Source: Lutraria lutraria (Eukaryota > Mollusca > Bivalvia > Venerida > Mactridae). Taken from it: a DNA stretch of 64,000 nucleotides. Within the stretch, counting starts at the first letter, position 1. Each line of letters begins with the position of its first letter. A program made the position numbers and the translations under genes. Where the stretch lies: NCBI GenBank assembly GCA_964023205.1, contig OZ026850.1, positions 3,680,368 through 3,744,367 of the forward strand, in the 5' to 3' direction. Shown here in pieces: positions 36,592 through 49,500 of the stretch. The notes beneath the pieces were generated by a model that was given only the letters and a program-made list of their open reading frames with translations, was not told the DNA's origin and did not search any database.

Positions 36592-37399
36592 ATGGCGAAA
36601 AGACCAGATCATATTGACCTTCATTGTAAAGGTCAAGTGGTGTTTACTCAACTACAGAATATGACCTCAACCCCTGGAGGTCAAAGTTTGGGTCAAAGGT
36701 CACTAGGGGTCGAAAGTTCAACAAGCGGATATTCGGTCAGCAGTGGGTCGAGACTTTTGAAAGGAGGAACGGAGAAGGACGTGATTATTGAAGACCGGTT
36801 GTGTCAGATCCCGTCGACAGAAGACAGTCAGTGCGGCATCGGCAAATTTCGTCCACAATGTATTCAGAGTTGCGCGAACATAAAATTATTCGTAGCTATG
36901 ATGTGTCTTTTAATTACCATGTCTGGAACGCTGTCGACAGGATATTTAAACAGTGTGATAACAACTATTGAAAAACGGTTCGAGATCGGTAGTTCTATAT
37001 CTGGCCTTATCGCCGCATCGTACGAGTTTGGAAGCCTGGTTGCTGTGATATTTATCTCATACTTTGGTGGACGACGCCATATTCCCCGCTGGATCGGGAA
37101 AGGCATAATATTAATGGGTTTTGGTGCTCTGTTATTTGCATTACCGCACATCATTGCTAAAAAATACACTGTACATCAAGGTATTATATCAAACGTTACC
37201 GATGAAAATATTTGTCGAGTTGTCACTTCGAGACAGGGGGATGGAACTTGTATAGATAAAAATGCCGGCAACCTTGTGTATGTGCTTATACTTATTACGG
37301 CACAGATATTAATAGGGACCGGTGGGACCCCTATTTTTACTTTAGGGACTACATACATAGACAATCATGTTCCTAAGGATAAATCACCTGCTTATCTTG
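36592..37399 (+). CDS. SLCO4A1-like: OATP coding exon 1: N-terminus to about membrane helix 4
   Basis: Encodes residues 1-269 plus one base. The first ~80 residues are hydrophilic, Ser/Gly-rich and probably cytoplasmic. C81-G...F86 begins the conserved region. Hydrophobic spans are about 97-119, 137-157, 168-188 and 226-245. A loop between spans 3 and 4 carries an N-glycosylation sequon (N201-V-T). The exon ends in the conserved GTP...LG.TYID...K..SPAYL segment, a hallmark of OATPs. The donor is G|GTAAGT, phase 1. The intron that follows (37400-39424) holds a degenerate minisatellite, a SINE and a short duplication. Confidence 0.95.
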
Positions 37400-37419
37400 G
37401 TAAGTTTAGATAATGAAAG

Positions 37420-37450
<31 letters not shown>

Positions 37451-40400
37451 TGTTTCTTTCCCGAACAGAATAATATTGATTTTACCCTTATTTTTCATAA
37501 CTAAGCTCAAAGCAAGTCTTTAGGTTCTGATTGGTTGATATTGAAATCATTCTTTAAAATGATCAATCAAAAAGGCATTTATTAGGCTAAGGGACATTTT
37601 TTAAATAAAGGCATTTATTGCAGGTAAGGACATTTATTAGGATAGAGGCATTTGTTGGGGTAAGGGCATTTATTAGGATAGAGGCATTTGTTGGGGTAAG
37701 GACATTTATTAGGATAGAGGCATTAATTGAAATAAAGGCATTTATTTGGATAGAGGCATTTGTTAGGGGTAAGGGCATTTATTAGGATAGAGGCATTAAT
37801 TAAAATAAAGGCATTTTTTTGGATAGAGGCATTTGTTGGGGGGGAAGGACATTTATTAGGATAGAGGCATTAATTAAAATAAAGGCATTTATTTGGATAG
37901 AGGCATTTGTTAGGGGTAAGGGCATTTATTAGGATAGAGGCATTAATTAAAATAAAGGCATTTATTAGGATAGAGGCATTTGTTGGGGGAAGGACATTTA
38001 TTAGGATAGAGGCATTAATTAAAATAAAGGCATTTATTTGGATAGAGGCATTTGTTGGGGGAAGGACATTTATTAGGATAGAGGCATTAATTGAAATAAG
38101 GGCATTTATTAGGATAGAGGCATTTGTTGGGATAAGGGCAATTATTAGGATAGAGGCATTTGTTGGGGGGGGGGGGGGTAAGGGCATTTATTAGGATAGA
38201 GGCATTTGTTGGGGGGGGGGGGGTAAGGAAATTATTAGGATAGAGGCATTTATTGAAATAAAGGCATTTATTAGGGGTAAGGACATTTAGAAGGATAGGG
38301 ACATTTATTTGAATATTCAAAGGAATTTATTGGGGTAAGGACATTTTTCGGGTAGGGGTGTTTATTAGGATAGGGATGTTTATCAGGGAATATTTGTTGC
38401 AGGGTACTTTTATTCCATCCCTCTCCTTGTTAGAGAGGAATAGCAAGCTTTATGTCATTATAGGAAAATAATTCAGTGACCTTTTGTTTTTATGTTACAA
38501 ACTTCCTGCTCATCTTTTAATTCATGAGCATTGATCTGTATGAAGCACATGCAGATTTTTGTAGAACGACCTCAGATCAATGTTTGATATTTGCTACCAC
38601 TATTATATGCTCTTCAGCAAGAGATTGTTTTATAATCTTTCTTATTTTTTAAACTATGGAATTGAACTTGAGATTTGCTTGCAATCTCAAATAATATTTG
38701 TATTGATGCTGTTCTATATGAAACTATGTTTGTATCAAAATAGAGAATTTGTTGATCTCAAATATCTGTAAATTAGGCCAGGATCGTGGCCATGGTCCAG
38801 TCAGTGGTCAGTGCGCAGGATTCACAACCTGGCGATCTGGGTTTGATTCCAGGTCATACCCTTTCAAAAAAATTGACAACAATGTAAATTTTTCTTCACA
38901 TGTAGAGACGGGTTCATGAGAGTTAGTCCAGGAAAACTTATTAGGTGAATTGCCTGATAAATTGTTTTTAAAAAAGGCGTTAAACACAAATTAATAAGCA
39001 TTAGGCCAGAAAAATGTTTTGTTTCCAGTTACAAGACTATTAACTAATTTTGGTGATACGAAAGTGTTTTGACACGAGTCATGACTCAAAAGAACGAAAG
39101 ATATGAAAGTGTTTTTATCGACCTACTGACCCCATAATGCATTTTTAGTTGAGTAACTAAGAACATGACTATTTTTGCTGGCCTTATGTTAGTTTTCTCA
39201 GTGACTTTCAACATGACTTTCAACATTTTCAACATAACATTCTGTATTGTTTTATTACATATTTTCAACATAACATTCTGTGTTGTTTTATTACATATTT
39301 TCAACATATCTTTTTTTGTAATAAATTTCTACCTTTATATTCTAAAGAATTTTTATTTGCATTGTTTACCAAATATCTCAATATTTTTTGTTTTTTTCAA
39401 ACATTGTTGTATTATGTTTTACAGCCTTCACCTATGCTACCGGAGCCCTGGGACCAGTTGTTGGTTACGCGTTGGGAGCATTATTGTTACAATTCTATGT
39501 TGATGTATTCAGTTACAAAGTGGACCTATCCCCCGCACACCCCCGTTGGATCGGGGCGTGGTGGGGCGGGTTTATAATCTGTGGAGTTGTACTGTTTACC
39601 ATATCTATTCCATTCCTTATGTTTCCGCAAGTTTTGGTTGAAGAAAAACGCAAAGTACTGGAGAGTAAGGCAAGGGAGGAACTTTTGGCGCCAAGCACTA
39701 GTGAAAGTCAAACTCCGAAAGAAGAATATGGAAAAGATGCTAAAGGTATTGTTGCTTTTGTTGACGGCCCTCATTTTTTATTTCGATGTTTTTTTGTACA
39801 AAAGGTCACATAAGAGGAACCTGTCCAGCTAGCTCAGTGAGCGTACCATTGAAGCTGAAAAGTCGCCCTTAATGCAACTAAATCTTCCTTACATTTAATA
39901 ACCAATACATATAATTATAAGGTTATATCATTAATAACCACAGACAAATATCTATTCTACAGGTCAATAAAATTATCTTTTTTACCTAAAATGGTTTAAA
40001 GAAAAATGAAATTCTACAGAGGGGATTTTTTCATGAATTTAGGAGAAAAAACATACTTTTCACACAAAGGAATTGGGCAAAAATTCAGCCCAAAATCATT
40101 CCGAAAAAAACTCTGATAATTCTTGTACCTTAAATTGCTGCAGAAATCACATGCTAATAACCATTTAATATAGGAAATATTCATACATGTCTTATTAAAC
40201 AGTTTGACCAATCTGTGACCTGTCTATATTAAGTATAGTGCTAATATAATACAAGGACATCATGTTTTTCTTTTGTTTGTTTATTGATTGACAAAGGAAA
40301 AGGAAATAAGAATACAGTTCAGCAAAAAGTCATAGCTTGGAGTAGATAAAAACATTTGTAAAGGGCAACAGTATGAAAAAAGCTATTTCAAGTAATTACA

Positions 40401-43400
40401 ATGTAACCTCCCAAAGTAACACCCTTTGTGAGTAGCAAAATTATGTTTTTGTACAGAGGGATTTATAACTTGGCGATCCAGGTCCGATTCCCAGTCGCAG
40501 CAGGTCTGACGATACCCTTCCATGAAAATTTGACAACAATGTTGATTTTTCTCCACATGTGGAGAAGGTGCTGGTTTCTCGTGGAAGGGTAAGTTAGTAC
40601 TGGTTACAGTCCAGGAAAACTTATTAGGTGAATCGACTGCCGTATATAAATGAAGAATTTTTGAAAAACTGCATTAAACCCAAATATACAAATTAAACAA
40701 ATTCTCTGTTTATATCGGTAGTCTTCTGAGAATTTCTAGAATAATTGATGCGAGTGACTGATTTTTGTCGCCGATGTATTCGGTACAGTCAGTGCTTTCC
40801 TCCTCAAGGATGCAAGAACTGTAACTTAGTAATAATTCTTTATAATTGACATCTATTGAAATTAATGACATGATCAGTCAAGGTCTATTCGACGAGTCAT
40901 TCTATTATTTCTGCGGTGAAATGCTCGTGGGAGTTGTCAAAGAATTCTGGGAAGGTATGTGTTTATTTCTCATCATAATTGTCCGCCATTGTATAATATT
41001 CCCATAGGGACTTGAAACTAGGTCAAATTGCAATGTTATGAATTGAACGAAATTAGTTATTATGAAATAATCAAAACTTAGTCTTGGTGAAACTTCTGTT
41101 ACAATTGCTTAGCACTGAATATGATATACAGTATTTATAACATGATTATAGGGAATTCTTGCATTCCTGAATTATTTGTGCATTACATACCGAGGGTTCA
41201 ACGCAACAGTGTCGTAACTCATATTGAAATAAGAACAACTTACGACAGTTTTGCGCTGAGCCCTCGATACATAATTTGCTATTTACTGGGAAAAATATCA
41301 GATTTTTAACCACATCCAAGTTAACTGTAACTATGTTCTATTAGCTATGGGAAAGCAAATTAAATTACACTAAAACCTGTGAACAAAGGCCACCCTTCAG
41401 AAAAAGACATGCTGCTAAGTACTAACACATTTGCCTGTACTTATGTTTCCAAATTTGCTCAACATTTGTCAGTTTTGTTTGCTTATAAAATCACTAATTT
41501 GTAGGTTTATGACCCAATTTGCTCATTTCTGGTTCTTCATAAAATTGTTACAAAAGAGGTTTGTGACCCAATTTGGTTTGTGACCTACCAGTTATTTACT
41601 TGATTTTAGTTGCCCATAAAATTTGTCAATTTAGTAGTGTGTGACCAAGGTAAGGCAGATTTTTCTGAGTGATAATTTTGTCTAAGCTGATCATACTGTG
41701 GAATCATTAATTTTCGTTGGGTTCAATTTTCGTGGTTTTTACTAAAATGGCTATTTCGTGGGGACATGAATTCGTGGATTTTGATTTTTGAAAAGAAATG
41801 CCTTAAATTATCTCTGCATTTAAATTCGTTGGGATTTGATTTCGTGGATGAGCCGACCCATGAAATCCACGAAATTAAATCCCCAGCGAAAATTAATGAT
41901 TCCACAGTATTTAGATGCTGTACATTCATGGCTTGAGGCATTGGTTAGAGCAATGAAGTTTGTTTCTCGATTTACCCTTCTATGTAAATTTGACCAAAAA
42001 ACATATTTTCCTCCATATATGGTGAGTTACCTACTCCTTATAGAAGGATAAGTCCAAGAAAACCATAGGCACTCGATTTCTTGATTTTTATACGTTTACA
42101 GACGTTATTTTTTCAATTTCACACATCAAACAACGCAAATCTGTCGAAAGAAAAAAAAACATTTTTTCCCTTATTGAGTGTATAAAATACTCAAAGGTAG
42201 TAAACTCACCATCTTTTCGATTGACGGTAGTGACGAAAATAAGCGTGGATCCCGGCTCTCCTTGTAAAAGCTGTCAAAACGTTTAAAGTTGGGGAACACT
42301 ACAACGAAAGCAAGGTTCCTGGAAAGCACATGCAGATTAGAAGGAAAGCCGGGACCCACGCTTATTTTCGTCACTACTGTCAATCGAAAAGATGGCGAGT
42401 TTACTACCTTGGAGTATTTTATACACTCAATAAGGGAAAAATGAAGATTTTTCTTTCGACAGGTTTGCGTTGTTTGATGGGTGAAATTGAAAAATAACGT
42501 CTGTAAACGTATAAAAATCACGAAATCGAGTGCCTATGAAGAAAACTGGTTAGGGTGAACCAGCCGCCGTGTATAACTGAAATATCTTTTTAAAAAAAAC
42601 TTCATAAAAAAAAAACCTTTGGAACAAACAATGAATCGCATAAAATCTAAAACTCAACAAACAAAGGCGTAAAATCAATCACTTTCAGAGAAAAAAATTT
42701 CCATCAATTTGTTCTCTGTCAGCCAAGCAGAAGGCAACATGCTATTTATCATATAGGTAATTGTCTATTTGCCGTGAATTTTCTTTCTTTCAATAACTGC
42801 CAAGAAAATGAATTAATGTCTAGTTCTTATAGACATTTTTATAGCTAGACCTTGCTCTAACACTGCTTCTTATCAAATCTTTTTCAATATAATGACCTTG
42901 TAGTTTTTGGTCTGTTGTTCTGGACTCATTCACACTTACATTAGTAGTTACGCTCTGGGAGGAAAATAATATTTGTGTTTACGGAAAACCAACTGACCAA
43001 TTTTAGCGCCAACCCTAAATATTTTCTTACAGTGAAATCAAAAGTAAAAAAGGGTTCGAGATAAATCTTTAACTTCCATAGTGCAAAAGATGTTCAGAAA
43101 AAAAAGGTTTTGTGATCTATGGTTATGTGTTTAAATATCCAGCCTGTCCAGTTAGCTCAGTGGTTTAAGCGTTGGTCTACTGATCAAGGGGTTGTGAGTT
43201 TAAACCCCGGACGAGGCTCACAGTGTCTGTGACAAATTTGACTGAAGATATTATGTCCTTTATTAAATTGACCTCCACCTCTGAGTTAAGGGTGGTAGCT
43301 TGGTAGAAGCTTATGGATAGAATGTGGTTAGTACTGGTTAAGTATTAAATGAAAATCCAGGGAAGCTGGTTAGGATAACTACCCGTCACAATATAACTGA

Positions 43401-43428
43401 AATAATGTTGAAAATGACATTAAATCTG

Positions 43429-43501
<73 letters not shown>

Positions 43502-46500
43502 ATTAAATATACAGGTTGACCTGTTAAGGAATATAATGTTCATTCTTGCGTAATATTCTGTGTTTATCAAGATTGATCAATAAGTCAGGAAGACATTATC
43601 ACAGTATTAATTTTATTACTCTCCCTTCGGAATTAATTTATTCAGTGTACAGATTAATAATACCTATTTCCCAGTAATTTGATTTGTACCATAGATAATT
43701 ATAATGTAATTGTTTTCATGCTGTTACTGAAGTAACAATATTGTACTCCAGGGCATTGGTACTTGCCTGTATCATCTTGTGTGGGCGTGGCTTATCTCCT
43801 GAAAATGGGAGTGGCTTAATCTGTTGGGGGAGTGGTCTGTGGATCCATTAATTACTATGCAATAACTCTGCTTTCCATGGGTTGGGTCTATTTATCTGAT
43901 TGTTTAATGAGATCTCTATATTAAAAGGACTCAAGATTAGGAACAATTTTCTTCAAAAACGGGAAACTTTTTTCAGTTGATTGTTGTAATCCTTTCTAGG
44001 ATGGTCAAGGATTTCAATTCCACCTTTTATGTATTATATCACTTACTTAGGCCAAAAAAATAAATTGTTTCTGGTTAGCCAACCTACACTAATTTTCCCC
44101 ACCAACCCTGATCTTTTTATTAAGGCCCGAGGAACAGTTAACCCGCTTTCTAATATTTTTTCCCTTTTCCACAGGCTTTTCAAGAGCCAAAATGAATAAA
44201 AAAATGCTGCCCCTCCTAACCTTCTCTTAATGAGCATGTAACCAGAAACAGACACATTTTTTTAGGCCTTAAGATTTGTTGTATCATACAGGGTGTTTCA
44301 TAATTTGTGATACCATAAGGATTCCAGATAGAGATCACGATTCTTTACGCACACTGTTGAGTAAAATACCAATGAAATTATGAGACTCGCACATTTTGGT
44401 TGAACGTTAGAATTCGAGAAAATTTTAAGTCACTTTCACGTTATCACGTCACAAGAACATTTTTTTCTGAAATGGCGACGATTAAGCAAGGTGTAGAAAT
44501 TCCCCAGTTACTGTTGCACTAACAATGCAGTAAGTGTATACCCTAAAGATTGTATATTCATCAAGCTTCAAGTTAGTTAAGAGATTTGAATGGCAGCTAG
44601 AATCGGTTTTTGACAGCCGATAAAAAACAGCGGAAAACGTAAAACACAGACTCAACGTCATTTTGTAGCAAGATGGATGTCAGGGCGCTCCATAGACTTC
44701 AAAAGTTAGGGGTCAAAATGACCCTTAGCTGATAGAAATGTTAAGAGTCAACATAATTCTCTACTAAAGTAATAGCAAATTTGACCCTTTGGTTCCAATT
44801 CTCAAGAGTCAAAAACCTTATTTTTCAAATTTCAAGAGTCAAAATGCCATTTCAAGAGTCAAAGGAGAGCCCTGATGATGTCACATCGAACATCTGTTGT
44901 AAAAATTGTAAATAGTGCACTTTTGTGAATGAGTTACAAGCCTGTAATCTTCTGTACCAAAATCTGTATGTATCTCCTTTTCAATCAAGAAAAACGGCTG
45001 ATGCAATCAAAAGTTAAACTGTCGTAATGGTATCACACATTAAGAAATGCCCTGTCATGGTTAGATATGATTTCAGTATCTTTCTTTCTTTGAAATGAGT
45101 AGCTCAAAATTTATCCAGGAAAATTTCCTATCCTCCTTTAGGAATCAGATTATCTCCAAAAACTGATGTGTTTATAGATCCCTGTTTACTCTTTGATCTT
45201 CCCTTGTGATCGGTGATATATCCTTATTTTGCAACACCTATTTCTTTGAAATATTTCTCAATCCCTGAAATGAAAAAAACCTTGTGTGTAATCCTCTGTA
45301 CATGTAGTTAATGACATTTCTGTTGAAGAATGAACTCCTAGAGAATCAATGGTGAGGAAAATCATGTAACATGACTGTGTTTGCAGTGATTTATTTTTTG
45401 AATTTTCAAAACTACCTGTGGCTCTCTGTAGGGGAAAATATAGCGCAATAAATCAGAAAAGAGGAAATTATGCAGCAAAAACCTTTCTATCTTTTTTTGT
45501 CAATCTTTTGGCATAGCCTTTGATTTCAATGATGATGATGACTTGTTTTGTAATTGCTGTTTGTAGACTTCTTTATTTTCTTTTCAATGGGAAATATAAC
45601 TTCATTTTGGGGAAAATATAAGTTTTTTGGGCTGTAAAAGGCTGTATAATATACGGAAAAAAAAATTACTGGTTTGTTATGCAACTTTGAAAGAGTTTAT
45701 AAAAGACGTAAGTTATATTGGAAGCTGGTAAGAAGGGAAAAATATTGTCTATAGCCGGCCTGTTGGAAGAATTTCAGATTGGGTGACTTCTAGCCGAAGT
45801 AAAAGTGGAGGAAGACCTCATGCGTATGTCCGGGTAGAACCAAAGACCTTTCATAGGCTAGCGGGACAGCATCCACATATGTGATTTTTTTCAGTTCCTG
45901 CTCAGGGATTCAAACACTCACCTGTGAAAAGCAATGATTGGTACTACATCAAATTTTAGTCACACTGGCCCCCTAAAATCCCAGAATTAGGGGAATATGG
46001 ATCAGCTCAAAAGAAGGCCACTTTTAAAAGGTCAATTACAATATTACAGTGTAATCTCTCCAAAGCAACACCCTTTGGGATTAGCAAAATTATGTGGTTG
46101 TTGAGAAGTTGTTGCTCTAGAGAGGTTAAATTAATAGTTAAATCATGCAGTTGTAAAAAATCATGCTATTGTTGAAGGGAGATTGTTGCCCAAGAGAGGG
46201 CTGCTCTGGAGAGGTTGTACTGTATTTTATATAATTCTATTTTCAGACCTTCCACGTTCTGTGATGAGTTTGTTACGAAACAAGATTTACCTGGTGACGA
46301 GTTTTGGTATTTGTTGCGAGATATCAATCGTCAGCGGATTTGTTGTATTCCTACCCAAATATATCGAGACACAGTTCGGAACCTCGAAATCTGAGGCTTC
46401 ACTTTTCACAGGTTTGTTACACAATACAATTAAGATTAATGTCCCATGGGACGTAACATTTTGCAATGGAATGGGACGCTTATTAGAGGCTGTTTTGTTG

Positions 46501-49500
46501 TAAAGTCAGTCAAATTTTTTTTCTCCACTCAAGTGCCGTGTAAATGTCCTGTGTACCATCTTTTCACCTAAATAAATGACATGTTTTGATAATCACCAAG
46601 ATTTTTTATATTGTGATTTTCTAATTATAGATCAGCATTTTTTTTCAAAATATGGGATGGGAGTTAATTAGGGTATGAAATTATCAGTCAGTCTACAAAT
46701 AAATTATGTTTACCGGTATGTAGTCCAATAGGGCTGCATCATTTATAAATAAACTTTTTGTTTTGCTGATTAAAATCAGATGATGGGAGGGAGGGATGTA
46801 TATAAAATCATCGTTATCAGATTAATTGTCTTGCGAATCTTTTATCAGCTGTTTAGGGAAATTGTCTGATGTCTATACTTAATTATCCAGCTGGGCTGAA
46901 TCATTTTCATGTTAGACATATTCTGATTAAAATTAAATTATGCTGAGAGAGATGGAAAGAAAATTCGAAAACATTGTTTATAGATTAGCTGTAAAAACTA
47001 GTTTTGGGTCTTTTTGGATAAAAATTTGACCTATAATTGTCGGAATATTTATAATCATTACTGCTTTATTATTATTTATATTATTTTTTTATTTGTAATT
47101 TTGTTAATTATTTTTGTACATACCTGAATGATTTAAGTTCTGTTCTGTTCTGTTATTTGTACTACTGTTCATTAGGATTTTTTTGCGTATGACAAATTTT
47201 GCGATTTGTATTAAATCTAATTTTCACTGATTTACCGTAGCCTGTCATTAATTTTTACTATTATGAAATATCAAAATTTTATTTTATCTTGATAATTCCG
47301 TTTGCTCCCAAATATAGCAAACATTATATGCATGCATAAAGCCTGAATAAGGCCGTCCTTAAAATATATTTTGTTTGCTGAAACGATACTTTTTTTGTGT
47401 GCCTACTCACCAATAAGGCCCATACCCTACTTTTTGTCCTCTCAGGTAAAACAATGTTAAATATGAAAAAAAAGTATTCTGACATATATTCAATATAAAA
47501 TTACATAGTAATAAAAAATATATTTCCTACCTACAGTACGGTTCGGGTGACTTGTCCGATTTTCGCGATTCCCCCGCCTTCAAAATCGGCAATTTATCAC
47601 CCGATTTTCATCACGGCATCGATCATGAAAAAAAAACGCAAAAAAAACCTGAAAATTCTCTGGGTAGGGTTACTGTAAACAAACATTTTTTTAAGGATGG
47701 CCTGAATGGTATTTTTATTCAACTTCATGCTTTTACAGTACAAGTAATCTAATAGTAAAAGGAAAAGTTTTTTGTGCTGACTCGGCATATTTCACCACAA
47801 TGAGAAACCTTTCCAATTAGGCTCTAACTTAGAACTTTTTAGTGCAGAAAACATGTAATTGAATTTAGCATGATATGTGTGTCATGTCAATATGGAGGTT
47901 CTAAAAAAAATGACTACTTGAGAATTTTGAGAATATCTGATGAATTTGCTTTTTGGGGAAAGATTGGTTTTGTTTGACTGGCTCAGAGAAAATTGACAAG
48001 TATTTGATGTTTATTTGTTTGCTGTATATCTTTTTTATCAAGAATGCTGAACTTCGTGAAAAATTTATGAAAATGCTTTTTGTTAGCTCATAACGATAAT
48101 GAACAGTTCTTCATATTTGACCCTGACTGAGGACTGAGTTGACCAAAATGGCCCTCGTTCCAGTAAATTTTAAAAAGTCAGTGGTCTGAAAGTCTAGTTA
48201 AATTTTCAGTTGTAATTTTATCATATTTCAGAGCAAAACATGAAGTTGTTGTTTTTTTGTCCACTAAAGTGCATTTTGTTCAGTAAAGTTTGCATTTTAA
48301 ATGTTTTTGCTTAAAAATGTTTTTCATGAAGTTTGATGAATTAATGTCCTGATTACAATATTAATGATGTTAATGATTTAGACGTCGAATCACATGATGA
48401 TTTAAATGAATCAGGTGATGATATTTCCGATGATGATGATGATGATTTAGATGAATCAGTTGATGATTATGTTGATGGTAATTCAGATGATAATGATTAA
48501 GATGAATCTGGTAATGATTCATTAGTTGATGATGATGATGATGAAATTGTTGTTGTAGGTGGTATTGCTATCCCTGGTGCTGTTTTCGGTGTGTTGATGG
48601 GAGGTTTTTTGCTGAAACGATTCCAGATGGGTTTGAAAGGTTAGTATTGTCAACTGGTCCAAAAACAGGTGCTTGTTCCTATGAGGGCCCTGTGGTATTG
48701 AAGTGGTCGCCATATTAGGAATTCTATGTAAATAGTTGCATATTACATTTGCTGTGTGATATTAGACAATATTTATCATAATGATTACTTGTTGTGAAGA
48801 CATCTTTTTATTATTACATCGTAAGACAGGAGGTTATCCTGGCTAAAGATAACTGCTAATAAGTATTTTTTGCGACAAACCTGACATATTTATTATGATC
48901 GATTTGGTCAGGTCATTTCCTGAAGAAGACAAGATAAGGATATCCATTAGGGAATATTTCCTAATTTGAAGCTTAGATAAATAGGCGTGTGAATAATCTC
49001 ATGAAGATGTTGTGTAGCAGACTGTGTCTCTGATGTTTTTTGCTGTATAAGTGCTTGATGGGATATAAACTGTGTCCCAGTCTACTTTACTTTGTAACTA
49101 GAGCACCAGTCATCTGGACTGGTTTCCTCTGTGATGTAAAGTTTAAGGATCTAATTGAGTCCCAGTCTACTTATCTATGTAACTAGAGAACCAGCCTGCT
49201 GGACTGGTTTCCTCTGTGAAGTAAAGTTTAAGGATCTAATTGTGTCCCAGTCTACTTACCTATGTAACTAGAGAACCAGCCTGCTGGACTGGTTTCCTCT
49301 GTGAAGTTAAGTTTAAGAAAGGCAAAAAAATCAAAATGTTGCAATTCAATTTATTGTACCAAAAAGATGTGCTTTCTGTCTGAGTTTATCATTTGATCTG
49401 GTCTTGATAGCGTTTAAACAGACTGATTTACTAAAATTATTCAATTTCCATGACGAATTTAAGTTTCTCCATGTCAGCTCTTGCCTTACAAGTTTAATTA

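Noticed and set aside
37597..38320. Repetitive proline/isoleucine-asparagine open frames in intron 1
   Set aside because: They arise from the GGCATTTATTAGGATAGA minisatellite on both strands and lie between two exons that join in frame.
48380..48500. Acidic open stretch that could be an extra OATP exon
   Set aside because: It consists of GAT repeats, ends in TAA before the exon 4 acceptor, and OATPs have no such insert here. Exons 3 and 4 join in frame without it.
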